Assembly: GCF_050483325.1 (NCBI RefSeq)
Contig: NZ_JBCMYF010000018.1
Location: 1 to 64,000, forward strand
DNA length: 64,000 nucleotides
Direction of reading: 5' to 3'
Origin: Bacillus_P idriensis_A
GTDB lineage: Bacteria; Bacillota; Bacilli; Bacillales; Bacillaceae
The translations under genes and the position numbers were made by a program. Of the stretch, positions 34,438 through 43,008 are shown one piece after another. A model generated the notes under the pieces. That model worked only from the letters and a program-made list of their open reading frames with translations. It made no database searches and was not told the origin of the DNA. Position 1 is the first letter of the stretch, and each line of letters begins with the position of its first letter.

Positions 34438-34565
34438 GAAAAGTGCAAACGCCCGTTTAGCGCAGGCATGACAGATAAGGATCCGACCGAAAAGGCGCTT
34501 TTTGCCAATACTATCGGATCCGTTCTGACCGAGGATCCTGAGAGATTCCGATCGCCATCGAAGAT
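34438..34565. repeat. interspersed repeat, copy 1
   Basis: A GCCCGTTTAGCGCAGGCA head is followed by AGATAAGGATCCGA, AAAGGCGCTTTTTGCC and TCGGATCCGTTCTGACCGAG. GGATCCGA/TCGGATCC forms the outer stem and AAAGGC/GCC the inner one. The layout repeats at 57738-57858, 57922-58042 and 58046-58153 with different stem bases. Confidence 0.75.
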
Positions 34566-34590
34566 CAAAATTTTATATTTCTTATCTCTC

Positions 34591-34621
34591 TCAAAAAAAA
34601 ACACCCCTGTTCAGGGTGTTT
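34591..34621 (-). terminator. hairpin terminator
   Basis: AAACACCC / GGGTGTTT with nine T on the minus strand. It lies downstream of proC on that strand, beyond the small yuiA-like gene. Confidence 0.75.
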
Positions 34622-34686
34622 GACAGTAACTCTAAAGGACCATCTGTGATAAAATAAATAGTAAGAAAATTCAGACGGTGATGCGA

Positions 34687-34827
34687 ATGAAAATGATTAA
34701 TATTTGTGTAAAATGCAGCGGAAAAGGAAAGGTCAGGTCAAAGCTTCCATTTTTCAAAAAAGCATGTCCTGCATGCAACGGGACGGGTAAGCGGAAAACA
34801 ACCATTAAAAATTCGAAACGCGCTTGA
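34687..34827 (+). CDS. YuiA-like small zinc-finger protein
   Basis: This 46-aa protein holds two DnaJ-type CxxCxGxG motifs (CVKCSGKG and CPACNGTG), so it should bind one zinc. ATGs occur in frame at 34681, 34687 and 34693; GGTGA upstream favours 34687 or 34693. B. subtilis YuiA has the same make-up. It overlaps no other gene and lies opposite to proC. Function unknown. Confidence 0.65.
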   Translation: MKMINICVKCSGKGKVRSKLPFFKKACPACNGTGKRKTTIKNSKRA

Positions 34828-34847
34828 CCCTTCCCTCCTTTTTTATC

Positions 34848-35651
34848 CTATTTCAGCCCTTTGCTCATGGCTTTTTTATTTGTGGCAATGACTGCACGTT
34901 TAATTAACTCGTCAAATCCGCCTTCTTTAAGGACTCTTATTCCCTCAGCAGTAGCTCCTCCCGGTGTTGTCACTTGCTCTCTAAGTTCTTTTGGAGCAAG
35001 CTTCTTTTTCAGCATGGAAGATGAACCGGCAAGCATCTGTGAGACAAGCATGACAGCTGTTTCACGTGAGACTCCGTAGGATTCAGCCTGATCGATTAAA
35101 CTCTCTGAAAATGCATAAAGAAAAGCCGGGGCGCTTCCTGTAATTGCAGTTAATTGATGAACCTGCTCTTCTGTGCACTCCTCAGCCTCGCCTATGGCAT
35201 CAAGCACTTGCTTCAGCATGTTTTTATGATTTTGAAGCACAGCTTTCCCATATGCGACAAGTGACATCGATTCGCCTATTTCTGAAGCTGTATTCGGCAT
35301 CACCCATGCAGCAGGGGTACTCTCTGGGAGATGCTCTTCCAAGAAAGAAGGCCCAATTCCTGCAGCTATCGTTACAATGAAATGATTGTGAATGAACGGT
35401 TTCATTTCATGCAATAAATCCATATGCGCTTCGGGCGGCATTGCCAGAACAACCATATCCGCTTTTTCAATCTCTTCTTTCCAATTGAAAGTAGGAATGA
35501 TTTGATATTTCTCCTGCAAATAAATCAATTTCTCTTTATTCTTATAATTGGATACATAAATGTTTTTTACGTTTGGAGATTGAACAAGCCCGGATATAAT
35601 GGATTCTGCCATTCGTCCTGCTCCAATAATCAAAATCGTGGTTTTATTCAA
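34848..35651 (-). CDS. proC: pyrroline-5-carboxylate reductase
   Basis: This 267-aa protein has the Rossmann start TTILIIGAGRMAESIISGL and the P5CR signature near the C-terminus (REQVTTPGGATAEGIRVLKEGGFDELIKRAV), including the ITGSAPAFLYAF dimer segment. It reduces pyrroline-5-carboxylate to proline with NAD(P)H. B. subtilis has several paralogues (ProG, ProH, ProI) and ComER; I cannot tell which is the orthologue. Confidence 0.9.
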   Translation of the reverse strand: MNKTTILIIGAGRMAESIISGLVQSPNVKNIYVSNYKNKEKLIYLQEKYQIIPTFNWKEEIEKADMVVLAMPPEAHMDLLHEMKPFIHNHFIVTIAAGIGPSFLEEHLPESTPAAWVMPNTASEIGESMSLVAYGKAVLQNHKNMLKQVLDAIGEAEECTEEQVHQLTAITGSAPAFLYAFSESLIDQAESYGVSRETAVMLVSQMLAGSSSMLKKKLAPKELREQVTTPGGATAEGIRVLKEGGFDELIKRAVIATNKKAMSKGLK

Positions 35652-35806
35652 AAAAATGACTCCCTCTCTTTATCGACTACCGTTATTTTATCAAACTTAA
35701 AAGCATTCAGTAACAAAGACTAAAAAAGAGCCGATCAAGAAGTTATATCCATAAGTGGTATAGCGGAAGGAACTTGACTTCTTCTGGAGAATAGAGGGAA
35801 TTGGCT

Positions 35807-36290
35807 GATTCCATTTTACAGCTGCCATTCTGGAATATTGTTCTTATAGCGTTCGGTTGATTCCACTTTTCCGGACAAAAATCAAAATGGTGGAATCATA
35901 GCGTGCGGCTGATTCCACTTTTCCGTGCAAATACCTAAATCGTGGAATCATAGCATGCGGCTGATTCCACTTTTCCGAGCAAAAACCTAAATCGTGGGAT
36001 CATAGTGTGGTTGATTCCACTTTTCGTTGCAAAAACCTAAATGGTGGAATCATAGCGTGTGGTTGATTCCACTCTTCCGTGCAAAATCCAAAATGGTGGA
36101 ATCATAGCATGCGATTGATTCCACTCTTCCGTGCAAAAACCAAAATGGTGGAATCATAGCATGCGATTGATTCCACTCTTCCGTGCAAAAACCAAAATGG
36201 TGGAATCATAGCATGCGATTGATTCCACTTTTCCGTGCAAAAACCAAAATGGTGGAATCATAGCGGGCATTTGATTCTACTTTTCTGCAC
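35807..36290. repeat. 52-bp tandem palindromic repeat array B
   Basis: GATTCCA heads occur at 35807, 35859, 35911, 35963, 36013, 36065, 36117, 36169, 36221 and 36273 (last one GATTCTA): spacing 52 throughout except one of 50. Each unit reads GATTCCACTYTTCCGTGCAA..., CAAAATG, then GTGGAATCATAGC. GATTCCAC and GTGGAATC are complementary, so each unit can fold to a hairpin. The middle copies are almost identical; the end ones have diverged. No unique spacers, so it is not a CRISPR array. No gene overlaps it. Confidence 0.9.
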
Positions 36291-36354
36291 AACAAACAAA
36301 TTTATAGAGAGCAATCAAAAACAACAATCTATGCGAAAACAGCCTTATGAAAAA

Positions 36355-36432
36355 AGCCAAAGAAAAAAATCCGAACTAAAACGAAATTCAAGTTGGAATT
36401 TCACATAATAGTTCGGATTTTTCTTTGGCTGA
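36355..36432 (-). terminator. long hairpin terminator after the MscS gene
   Basis: AGCCAAAG...ATCCGAACTA pairs with TAGTTCGGATTTTTCTTTGGCT over more than 20 bp with a 30-nt loop. It lies just past the stop of the MscS gene. Confidence 0.8.
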
Positions 36433-36454
36433 AAACCTTTTGTCCCAGCCTCTT

Positions 36455-37543
36455 CTAGCTGTACTGCTTTGTTTTTTCTAATGCATCCTGCTTAGCGCCT
36501 TCCACATAAATGGTGCGGCTTGGGAATGCAAAACCTACACCCTCTTCTTCAAGAATCCCCATAATCTTATAATTAATATCCTGCTTCACACTTAAATGAT
36601 CAGCATAAGCTGTAGTTTTGGTGAAGAAGTTTAAGAAAATATTCAGGCTGCTGTCGCCAAAAGCATTAAAGATTACATTGATTGTGTCATCATGAATGCC
36701 ATCATGCTCTGACAGCATGTGTTCAATTCTCTTCACACACGTTTTCAGCTGAGATTCTGTTGTATTGTAGGTAACTCCAATCGTGAATTGAATCTGCCTT
36801 TTCCCCATTTTCGTCCAGTTCGTAATCGGCTCATTAGCAAGTGTTGAGTTTGGAACCGTTACAAGGGCTTGAGCGAATGTCCGGACTCTCGTGCTTCTAA
36901 AAGAGATATCCTCTACAATCCCTTCTACACTTGGCGTCTTTATCCAGTCGCCGAGCGTAAACGGCTTTTCTGTAATGATGATGATTCCGCCAAAAAAGTT
37001 GCCGATTGTTTCTTTCGCTGCAAGGGCAAATGCAAGACCCCCAAGTCCGAGCCCTGCCACAAAACCATTTACATCATAATTAAATTCCTGCGCAATGATG
37101 CTGAATGTCAGCGCAAGAATAAGAAAGCGCATGACCTTTGATAAAAACGGACCAAGAATATCATCCATCTCTAGTTCAAAACGCTGATTCACTTTGTCAA
37201 ACAAAAGAGATGAAGATGCCGTCAAATTGTAAAGCCCCCATGCTATCGTCATCACGATAGAGGATCGATAAAATTGACTCAGAACATCCCTTTGATTTTC
37301 AAAAAATGGCGAATACAAAATGGCCAAATATAAACCGATCAAGATAAAAAACATGCGCAGCGGTTTTTCATAAGCAACCAGAACATTCCTGAAAATATCA
37401 GTCGGCGTTTTGTTGCTGAACTTCAAAATCATTTTAAATACATATTTCGTGAAAAGTTTGCGAAGGACCATAAACAGCACAAAAATCCCGATACTTACGG
37501 CAATTTGAATCAAACTTTCCATTGTCATATATTTTTCAAACAT
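36455..37543 (-). CDS. mechanosensitive channel of small conductance (MscS family)
   Basis: This 362-aa protein has four or so membrane helices; the last is the glycine/alanine pore helix VNGFVAGLGLGGLAFALAAKETIGNFFGG, then the beta domain FTLGDWIKTPSVEGIVEDISFRSTRVRT and VPNSTLANEPITNW. Length and helix number resemble B. subtilis YhdY (371 aa) more than YkuT or YfkC. It vents solutes upon osmotic downshock. Confidence 0.9.
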   Translation of the reverse strand: MFEKYMTMESLIQIAVSIGIFVLFMVLRKLFTKYVFKMILKFSNKTPTDIFRNVLVAYEKPLRMFFILIGLYLAILYSPFFENQRDVLSQFYRSSIVMTIAWGLYNLTASSSLLFDKVNQRFELEMDDILGPFLSKVMRFLILALTFSIIAQEFNYDVNGFVAGLGLGGLAFALAAKETIGNFFGGIIIITEKPFTLGDWIKTPSVEGIVEDISFRSTRVRTFAQALVTVPNSTLANEPITNWTKMGKRQIQFTIGVTYNTTESQLKTCVKRIEHMLSEHDGIHDDTINVIFNAFGDSSLNIFLNFFTKTTAYADHLSVKQDINYKIMGILEEEGVGFAFPSRTIYVEGAKQDALEKTKQYS

Positions 37544-37713
37544 GAACTTCTCTCCTTAATTATCCTGCCTAATGTATTTCACAAACTACTATTATACTAA
37601 ACTCTTCGAAAACCTCATCATCTTTTGGTCCCTATTATTTTAAAAAACTGGTAACTTTCAGGCTGCTTCCTGCGTCTTTCTTGTATCAAAATAAAATGAA
37701 GGGCGGCAAAAAG

Positions 37714-37866
37714 ATGCAACACTGCGTTATTTACCGAAATGAAGCTTATACCCTTTTTCACAAATATGAAAGCGGATATTGTGAAATTTTGAAATCGAAG
37801 GGCTATTCAAGGGTTATTCTTGTACATGAATCTGAGCTCCTTTATAACGATAATATACAAAGTTAG
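37714..37866 (+). CDS. 50-aa small protein
   Basis: MQHCVIYRNEAYTLFHKYES... ends ILVHESELLYNDNIQS. AAGGGCGG precedes the ATG. It is compact with several Tyr and two Cys. Family not recognised; it precedes the thioredoxin-like gene by 81 bp. Confidence 0.5.
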   Translation: MQHCVIYRNEAYTLFHKYESGYCEILKSKGYSRVILVHESELLYNDNIQS

Positions 37867-37947
37867 TTTGTCAGTTCAACTTTCTGGATTTTTACAGGAG
37901 ATTCTGATACCGTTATCATTAAATCAATCCTGGGAGAGGTCTTAAAT

Positions 37948-38547
37948 ATGTCACTTAATACATGGTTTGCTAAAGGATTAACTGCACAGGAATATATCGA
38001 AAAAATGAATGTCAATAAGGAAGAAATGAACACCATCTATCAGCAATTTACACTTGATGAAGACGACGTATCTATCCTTGAGAGCATCCGCAATCAATCC
38101 CTTCGTGTCCTTGTTCTCACAGAGGACTGGTGCGGAGATGCGATGCTGAATAACCCCATTCTATTAAAAATTGCTGATGAAGCAGGGATGGATGTCCGCT
38201 TTTTGCTGCGTGACTCGAACTTGGAGCTCATGGATCAATATTTAACAAATGGTACATCCCGTGCGATTCCCATCTTCATTTTCATTGACCAAGAAGGAAA
38301 TGAAAAAGCCGTCTGGGGACCCCGGGCTCCTAAAATTCAGCAGCTCGTTGACCGTATGAGAAAACCGCTTCCGGATAAAGAGCACCCGGATTTCAAAACA
38401 AAGCAATCAGAAATGATTCAAACATTAACAGCGTCCTATAAAGAAGACGAATCACTTTGGAAAGAAGTTTCATATAGCATTATTACCACGCTTAAAAAGA
38501 AGAGACTGCACGTTTTATACAGAAAAAGAAGTCACCTCAGCCGGTGA
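37948..38547 (+). CDS. thioredoxin-like protein with a single active-site cysteine
   Basis: This 199-aa protein has a thioredoxin fold (LRVLVLTEDWCGDAMLNNPILLKIADEAGMDVRFLLRD...AIPIFIFIDQEGN). The CxxC is replaced by WCGD, leaving one Cys, and the cis-Pro is kept (AIPIF). This is the Thioredoxin_9 family of bacilli, so a dithiol exchange is unlikely. GGGAGAGG precedes the ATG. Its 3' end overlaps that of the convergent OsmC gene by 11 bp. Confidence 0.82.
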   Translation: MSLNTWFAKGLTAQEYIEKMNVNKEEMNTIYQQFTLDEDDVSILESIRNQSLRVLVLTEDWCGDAMLNNPILLKIADEAGMDVRFLLRDSNLELMDQYLTNGTSRAIPIFIFIDQEGNEKAVWGPRAPKIQQLVDRMRKPLPDKEHPDFKTKQSEMIQTLTASYKEDESLWKEVSYSIITTLKKKRLHVLYRKRSHLSR

Positions 38548-38557
38548 CTTCTTTTTT
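38526..38557. terminator. bidirectional terminator inside two convergent gene ends
   Basis: GAAGTCACC / GGTGACTTC with A and T runs. The hairpin encodes the last codons of both the thioredoxin-like gene and the OsmC gene. Confidence 0.82.
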
Positions 38558-38995
38558 GCGTATACTCACTTCAAGACTAACTTTAACGTTCCCTTTAATC
38601 GCACGGCTGATCATGCAGGAGCTCTCCGCCCGAGAAGCGAGCTTTCCTGCAAGCTCTTCATCTTTTGCAGATGCTGTGCTTTTTAATACAATGACAGGGC
38701 GATGAATGATTTCTTTATACGTAATGACACCATTTGTAACATCAACAATTCCCTCTGATGTCATGGTTAAGTCTGCCTTTTCCAACCGGCTGCGCTCCAT
38801 CATTGCTGCAAGTGTAATGATATAGCAGGTTGCAGCAGCGCCAAGGAGCATCTCATCAGGGTTTGTGCCGATACCCGGCCCGTCCATTTCTGGCGGAATC
38901 GACACCTGTGTTTTTAAATTTCCGCTTTCGATTTCCCCAACATCGTTTCTAAGGCCAGGCCAATGTGCTGTTAAATGAAATGAATGTTCCGGCAT
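38537..38995 (-). CDS. OsmC/Ohr-family protein
   Basis: This 152-aa protein has the two redox cysteines typical of the family (LGAAATCYIITLAAMM and ESSCMISRAI) and the central ETVTY-like KGV/EGIVDV turn. OsmC and Ohr proteins reduce organic hydroperoxides with thiols; length and sequence recall B. subtilis YmaD. GGAGGG precedes the ATG. Confidence 0.85.
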   Translation of the reverse strand: MPEHSFHLTAHWPGLRNDVGEIESGNLKTQVSIPPEMDGPGIGTNPDEMLLGAAATCYIITLAAMMERSRLEKADLTMTSEGIVDVTNGVITYKEIIHRPVIVLKSTASAKDEELAGKLASRAESSCMISRAIKGNVKVSLEVSIRKKEVTG

Positions 38996-39052
38996 GGGAA
39001 TCCCTCCTTTTCCTTAGGTATAAATTGTGCGAAGTCTTCCTCGGCCTTCTGA

Positions 39053-40126
39053 TTAGCTGACTGAAGCATTTGCCATGAAAGCAAGATAAGCAGAAACTAT
39101 GAATAAAACCGCAAATGCACATGCCGCATATGCATTTCTTTTTTTCACAAAGCTCAACACCATCATGCCAATAAAAAGAGCTGCAAAAACAAAGAGCAGC
39201 ATTCCATTCCATGTAAAATCAAACCCGATCTCAATTGGTGCCTTGACTTTATACCCTGTACTTAATTCAAATAAGGGCGAAGCCCCGTCAGAACGGAGGG
39301 TTGTGTTTACATCATGAGGAGGAGCCTGTGTACCAAGGACGCCTGTTAAGAAAAAAACAATCATGACAACAATACTCTCAGCTCTTACCCAGGCAAGAGC
39401 CTGAAAATGAGCGGCTTTTTTGCCTACAAAGCCATTTAAAAAAGCAAATACAAGCAAAGGGACAATACTGATATGTTTTAATAAAATCACTTGCCCGTAT
39501 GATAAACTCCAGGCTGCAGCATAATCATTCAGATCAATGACAAAAGTCATAACAATTAATCCGCTTGCCGTCAAAACGGTCATACATATGAGAGCAAATG
39601 GGGTAAACCAATTCAGGAAAGCCTGCCAATTCTCCGCTTTTTTTGAAAACCAGGCTGCATGAAGCAATACGCCTGTCCACAGGCATACAGATAGAAAATG
39701 AATGCTGTGAGAGGCGATTCCCGGCCAAAAAGATAATGATGCAGCATGACTTGCGTATCCTAAAGCTGCGATCATGAATAGCAGCAGCAGCCCCTGAATA
39801 TATTTTGGACCTTCCAAATAAATCACAATCCATAGACAGGCAGCGGCAGCGGCTGTCATCAGCCACGATTGGCCTGCCTGAAAATCAGCCAATACCGATT
39901 GTATCGTTTGACTGAGCCCGGCTATTTGATAGAAATTCAGGATAATGTTTAAAACAGGAAAAAAAGAAAAAAGAACGATTAACAAAACCGACAGCAGCAA
40001 AAATATTTTTGGAAACCGTATATCAGGTTTTTTGTCTTTTTTGACAAACTGCAGGACAACATGCCCAATTAAGAAAGAGAAGAGAACATAAGTGAACCCT
40101 TCTCCAATCGGTATAAGATAAGCCAT
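39053..40126 (-). CDS. CopD-domain copper-associated membrane protein
   Basis: This 357-aa protein has eight or nine membrane helices and a conserved SHSIHFLSVCLWTGVLLHAAWF with the His residues of the CopD domain. It lies 5 bp downstream of a copC gene, and the CopC-CopD pair resembles the two halves of B. subtilis YcnJ, a copper importer. The expected role is copper transfer across the membrane. Confidence 0.85.
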   Translation of the reverse strand: MAYLIPIGEGFTYVLFSFLIGHVVLQFVKKDKKPDIRFPKIFLLLSVLLIVLFSFFPVLNIILNFYQIAGLSQTIQSVLADFQAGQSWLMTAAAAACLWIVIYLEGPKYIQGLLLLFMIAALGYASHAASLSFWPGIASHSIHFLSVCLWTGVLLHAAWFSKKAENWQAFLNWFTPFALICMTVLTASGLIVMTFVIDLNDYAAAWSLSYGQVILLKHISIVPLLVFAFLNGFVGKKAAHFQALAWVRAESIVVMIVFFLTGVLGTQAPPHDVNTTLRSDGASPLFELSTGYKVKAPIEIGFDFTWNGMLLFVFAALFIGMMVLSFVKKRNAYAACAFAVLFIVSAYLAFMANASVS

Positions 40127-40131
40127 GCTGA

Positions 40132-40698
40132 TCAGCCTTTCTTTTTCATTAAGAAAAAGATGCCAATCACGGCAATAACACCAATTGCAACAAGAATAAT
40201 CGTCATGACCGGGCTGTTCTCAGACTGCTCTGATTCCTCGGCTTGAGCCTGTTCATCTGTTTGTGCTGCCTTTTCATTTTCCGTATTCTGATCATCATCA
40301 TTCACTGCTGATTCATTTTCATCTGATGGCTGAGGCTCTTCTTCCTTAACCTCTTGCTGAACGGTAAAGGCAAGAGTCCCTTCCATCTCATGTCCGTCTT
40401 CACCGATGATTTTCCAATCTGCTGTGTATGTTCCATTTTCAAGTTCACTTGAAGAAATTCCTTTAAGTGTTTCGCCTTCAGCTTTCACTTCCAGAGGAAC
40501 ATCAGCGCCGTCTCTTGTTAAGGTCATCGTACTTAATGACTCAACCGGTGTATCAAAGGTTAACTCAATTTCTTTAACCGGTTCTGTTACGGTCGAGCCT
40601 TCTACAGGATTTGATGAGGTCATATGAGTATGTGCAAAAACTGTATTAGGTAATATAAGCAGGACGAACAATCCAAATAGCGAAAGTATTTTTTTCAT
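40132..40698 (-). CDS. CopC-domain copper-binding protein with C-terminal anchor
   Basis: This 188-aa protein has a signal peptide cleaved before His23 (NTVFA|HTHMTSSNP), which puts His at the mature N-terminus as in CopC copper sites. The CopC beta-sandwich (about 23-120) ends with GEDGHEMEGTLAFTV, which supplies another His. A Glu/Gln-rich linker and a C-terminal membrane helix (about 165-184) with KKKG follow. It should bind Cu(II) outside the cell and hand it to the CopD protein. AAAGGAAG precedes the ATG. Confidence 0.88.
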   Translation of the reverse strand: MKKILSLFGLFVLLILPNTVFAHTHMTSSNPVEGSTVTEPVKEIELTFDTPVESLSTMTLTRDGADVPLEVKAEGETLKGISSSELENGTYTADWKIIGEDGHEMEGTLAFTVQQEVKEEEPQPSDENESAVNDDDQNTENEKAAQTDEQAQAEESEQSENSPVMTIILVAIGVIAVIGIFFLMKKKG

Positions 40699-40860
40699 AT
40701 ATATCTTCCTTTCTAGAGTTAAATTCTACTATTCATTCTAACATGTTGTGTCAGCTTCCCTTTCGCCGAAATTCGACAGTTTTCTAAACACTGTCCCTCT
40801 TTTAAAGGTTTGTTTAAAGAGCTAACGGTATACTCCTCTATTTGGATGTTCGCTGCCAAT

Positions 40861-40897
40861 AAAAAAACACGGGAATATATTCACCCGAGTTTTTTTG
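40861..40897 (-). terminator. terminator of the DedA-TPR unit
   Basis: On the minus strand AAACTCGGGTGAAT pairs with ATTCCCGTGTTT (one mismatch), followed by T7. It lies at the end of the gene at 40881. Confidence 0.72.
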
Positions 40898-41366
40898 CCG
40901 TTATCTGCAATTGTTTCATATCGTTAAGCAATAGTTGCTTATCTGCATCTTTCTCTATTTGACTGCTTGCATGAAGTGCTTTTTCACAGTATAGATGAAA
41001 GTTTGCCAGATCACCTGCTGTTAAATAGGCTCTTGCAAGCCCCTCATATGCATAAGCTAAATCAAAATCGCGAATTTGATTGGAAAGACAGATTTCAAGA
41101 TTGCGCTCTGCATGATAAAGGGCAGGCTCAGATCTGCCGGCAATTGCATAAACCCTTGCTATCTGCCATTCTCCCCGAGACAGGTTAACCGCTGTGCCAA
41201 CCTGCTCCCAGTGATATCGTGATGCATGCGCCATATGAATCATCGCATCTGTTTCAACAGGTGTGCGGTCTTGTTTTTCCATCAAGTCCCACACTCCATT
41301 GAATAAAGACACCGCACATTTTTTATGAAAATCGTCCATGGCATCAACTGCTGTTTCACTATTCAC
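40881..41366 (-). CDS. TPR-like hypothetical protein
   Basis: This 161-aa protein is all helical with TPR-like periodicity (GEWQIARVYAIAGRSEPALYHAERNLEIC...AYEGLARAYLTAGDLANFHLYCEKAL). The GTG start has AGGGGGA upstream. It lies 14 bp after the DedA gene, so both form an operon. No known enzyme motif. Confidence 0.75.
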   Translation of the reverse strand: MNSETAVDAMDDFHKKCAVSLFNGVWDLMEKQDRTPVETDAMIHMAHASRYHWEQVGTAVNLSRGEWQIARVYAIAGRSEPALYHAERNLEICLSNQIRDFDLAYAYEGLARAYLTAGDLANFHLYCEKALHASSQIEKDADKQLLLNDMKQLQITAKKLG

Positions 41367-41380
41367 TTTAATCCCCCTTG

Positions 41381-41986
41381 TTAACGTGATCTCATTTTTT
41401 TTCGGCGATAATACCTGCTAAAGATAATCGAAAGAAAAAGCAAACATCCAACCCCAATAAAAAACGGACCAAATCTAGTAAGATACCCATTTACCGCATC
41501 GATGGAAGATCCGAATTTATTGCCCATGCAAAAAAACAGAATGGCCCATAAAAATGCTGATCCATATGCCAGCAAAGCGAATTTCCAGAACTTCACTTTA
41601 TTCATTCCGGCAAGGACCGGGCCTAGATGCCGCAGCAGCGGAAAGAAATAGGTCATGCCAAGCGTATAATCGCCATGCCTTGCAAATACGTGCTGAAATT
41701 TAATAAATCGGCGCTTTGCCCTTTCTCTTCTCACTAAAAAAGACAGCGCCAGTTCACCAAAACTTTTCCCAACAAAAAACCAAAAGGTCAGTGCCGTCAT
41801 AATGCCTAAATAAGAAGAAAAAAAGGCAGGCACAGGATGCAAAATCCCATGAGAAGAAGCAAATCCGCCCATCATAACAATCACTTCGTTAGGAAGCGGG
41901 ATAAAAAAAGTACCGGCAGACAGCATCATAAACAGAGCCAAATACCCATACTCTTCTATAAAAATAAGAATCTCTGAAATCTCCAT
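41381..41986 (-). CDS. DedA-family membrane protein
   Basis: This 201-aa protein has four or five helices and the family hallmarks PLPNEVIVMMGGF near the N-terminus and the re-entrant segment with YFFPLLRHLGPVLAGM. DedA proteins are lipid carriers; some recycle undecaprenyl phosphate or phosphatidylethanolamine. AAGGCAG precedes the ATG. It shares an operon with the TPR-like gene at 40881. Confidence 0.88.
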   Translation of the reverse strand: MEISEILIFIEEYGYLALFMMLSAGTFFIPLPNEVIVMMGGFASSHGILHPVPAFFSSYLGIMTALTFWFFVGKSFGELALSFLVRRERAKRRFIKFQHVFARHGDYTLGMTYFFPLLRHLGPVLAGMNKVKFWKFALLAYGSAFLWAILFFCMGNKFGSSIDAVNGYLTRFGPFFIGVGCLLFLSIIFSRYYRRKKMRSR

Positions 41987-42057
41987 TTTCTCACTGCCTT
42001 CATCTTTATCTATCTTCTATTATACTAAGATAACAAGAGTTAGAATATAAAGACGCC

Positions 42058-42960
42058 TCAATCAATTTTACCTTCCTTCTGCAAAATGGAGATCAATGTA
42101 TTCACGATTTCTTGATCAAAATGGATTCCGCTCCATTTTTTCAGTTCCCGCACAGCTTCATCTGCACGAAGGGCATTGCGGTAAACACGGTCCTGAGTCA
42201 TTGCATCAAAGGTGTCGCTTACTGTTACGATTTTAGATTCCAGCAGGATTTCTTCCGCTTTCAGCCCAAAAGGATAGCCTGAGCCATCTAACTTTTCATG
42301 ATGCTGCAGGATGATCTCACTTACCCCTTTTTGATGTTTTAAGATTTCAGCTCCATCAATGGGATGCTTCTTTATGATCGAAAATTCTTCATCGCTCAGC
42401 TTGTCCGGTTTATTTAAGATCTCAGCCGGTACATTAATTTTTCCGATATCATGAAGCAAGGATGCTACATAAAGATTTTCAAGTCTTCTCTTATCAAGGC
42501 CCAGCTCTTTGGCAATCTTTATGGAATATTCCTGAACTCTCATGCTGTGATTGTATGTGTAGCGATCCTTTTGTTCTACTTTCTGAACCATACTTGTAAA
42601 CTTCTCTATTTCATTGCTTAAATCATCAAAAGCAGGTTCTGTAATAAACCATAGCAGTTCTACATCGGTTAATGCCGAGAAAAAGATAGGCTTTTTCAAA
42701 TCCTGAACATAAAAATAATCTTTCTCTTTCAGCAGTCTGCTTTCGTTATTCTCCTCAAAGAGAACTTCCCCTTTAATGATGTAATAAAATTCAAAGGAGT
42801 CTCTCTTATCTCCGGGATATATATAGAACATCCGATCCTTCGATATGCTTTGAAAAAGAATCTCTGTTCCTTCATTCTTCAGCAGCAAACTTAATTCAGC
42901 CGACTGCTGTTTTACTGTATTGATGCAACTGCCCTTTTTAAAAATATGCAGTCCTTCCAT
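42058..42960 (-). CDS. HD-GYP phosphodiesterase-like protein with N-terminal cupin
   Basis: This 300-aa protein has an N-terminal cupin-like sensor (about 15-110; FYYIIKGEVLFEENNESRLLKEKDYFYV) and a C-terminal HD-GYP domain with HSMRVQEYS, the catalytic LLHDIGKINVP, KKHPIDGAEIL, HHEKLDGSGYP and DTFDAMT. Active HD-GYP proteins hydrolyse cyclic di-GMP, and all signature residues are present. The cupin may sense a small ligand. I chose the ATG at 42960 following GGGGGG. No signal peptide. Confidence 0.85.
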   Translation of the reverse strand: MEGLHIFKKGSCINTVKQQSAELSLLLKNEGTEILFQSISKDRMFYIYPGDKRDSFEFYYIIKGEVLFEENNESRLLKEKDYFYVQDLKKPIFFSALTDVELLWFITEPAFDDLSNEIEKFTSMVQKVEQKDRYTYNHSMRVQEYSIKIAKELGLDKRRLENLYVASLLHDIGKINVPAEILNKPDKLSDEEFSIIKKHPIDGAEILKHQKGVSEIILQHHEKLDGSGYPFGLKAEEILLESKIVTVSDTFDAMTQDRVYRNALRADEAVRELKKWSGIHFDQEIVNTLISILQKEGKID

Positions 42961-43008
42961 TTGACAGCCCCCCAAATAAGAAAAGAATTGCGGAACCTTT
43001 TTCTCTGT

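Noticed and set aside
35807..36290. Possible CRISPR array
   Set aside because: The entire 52-bp unit is conserved, with no variable spacers, and there are no cas genes in the window.
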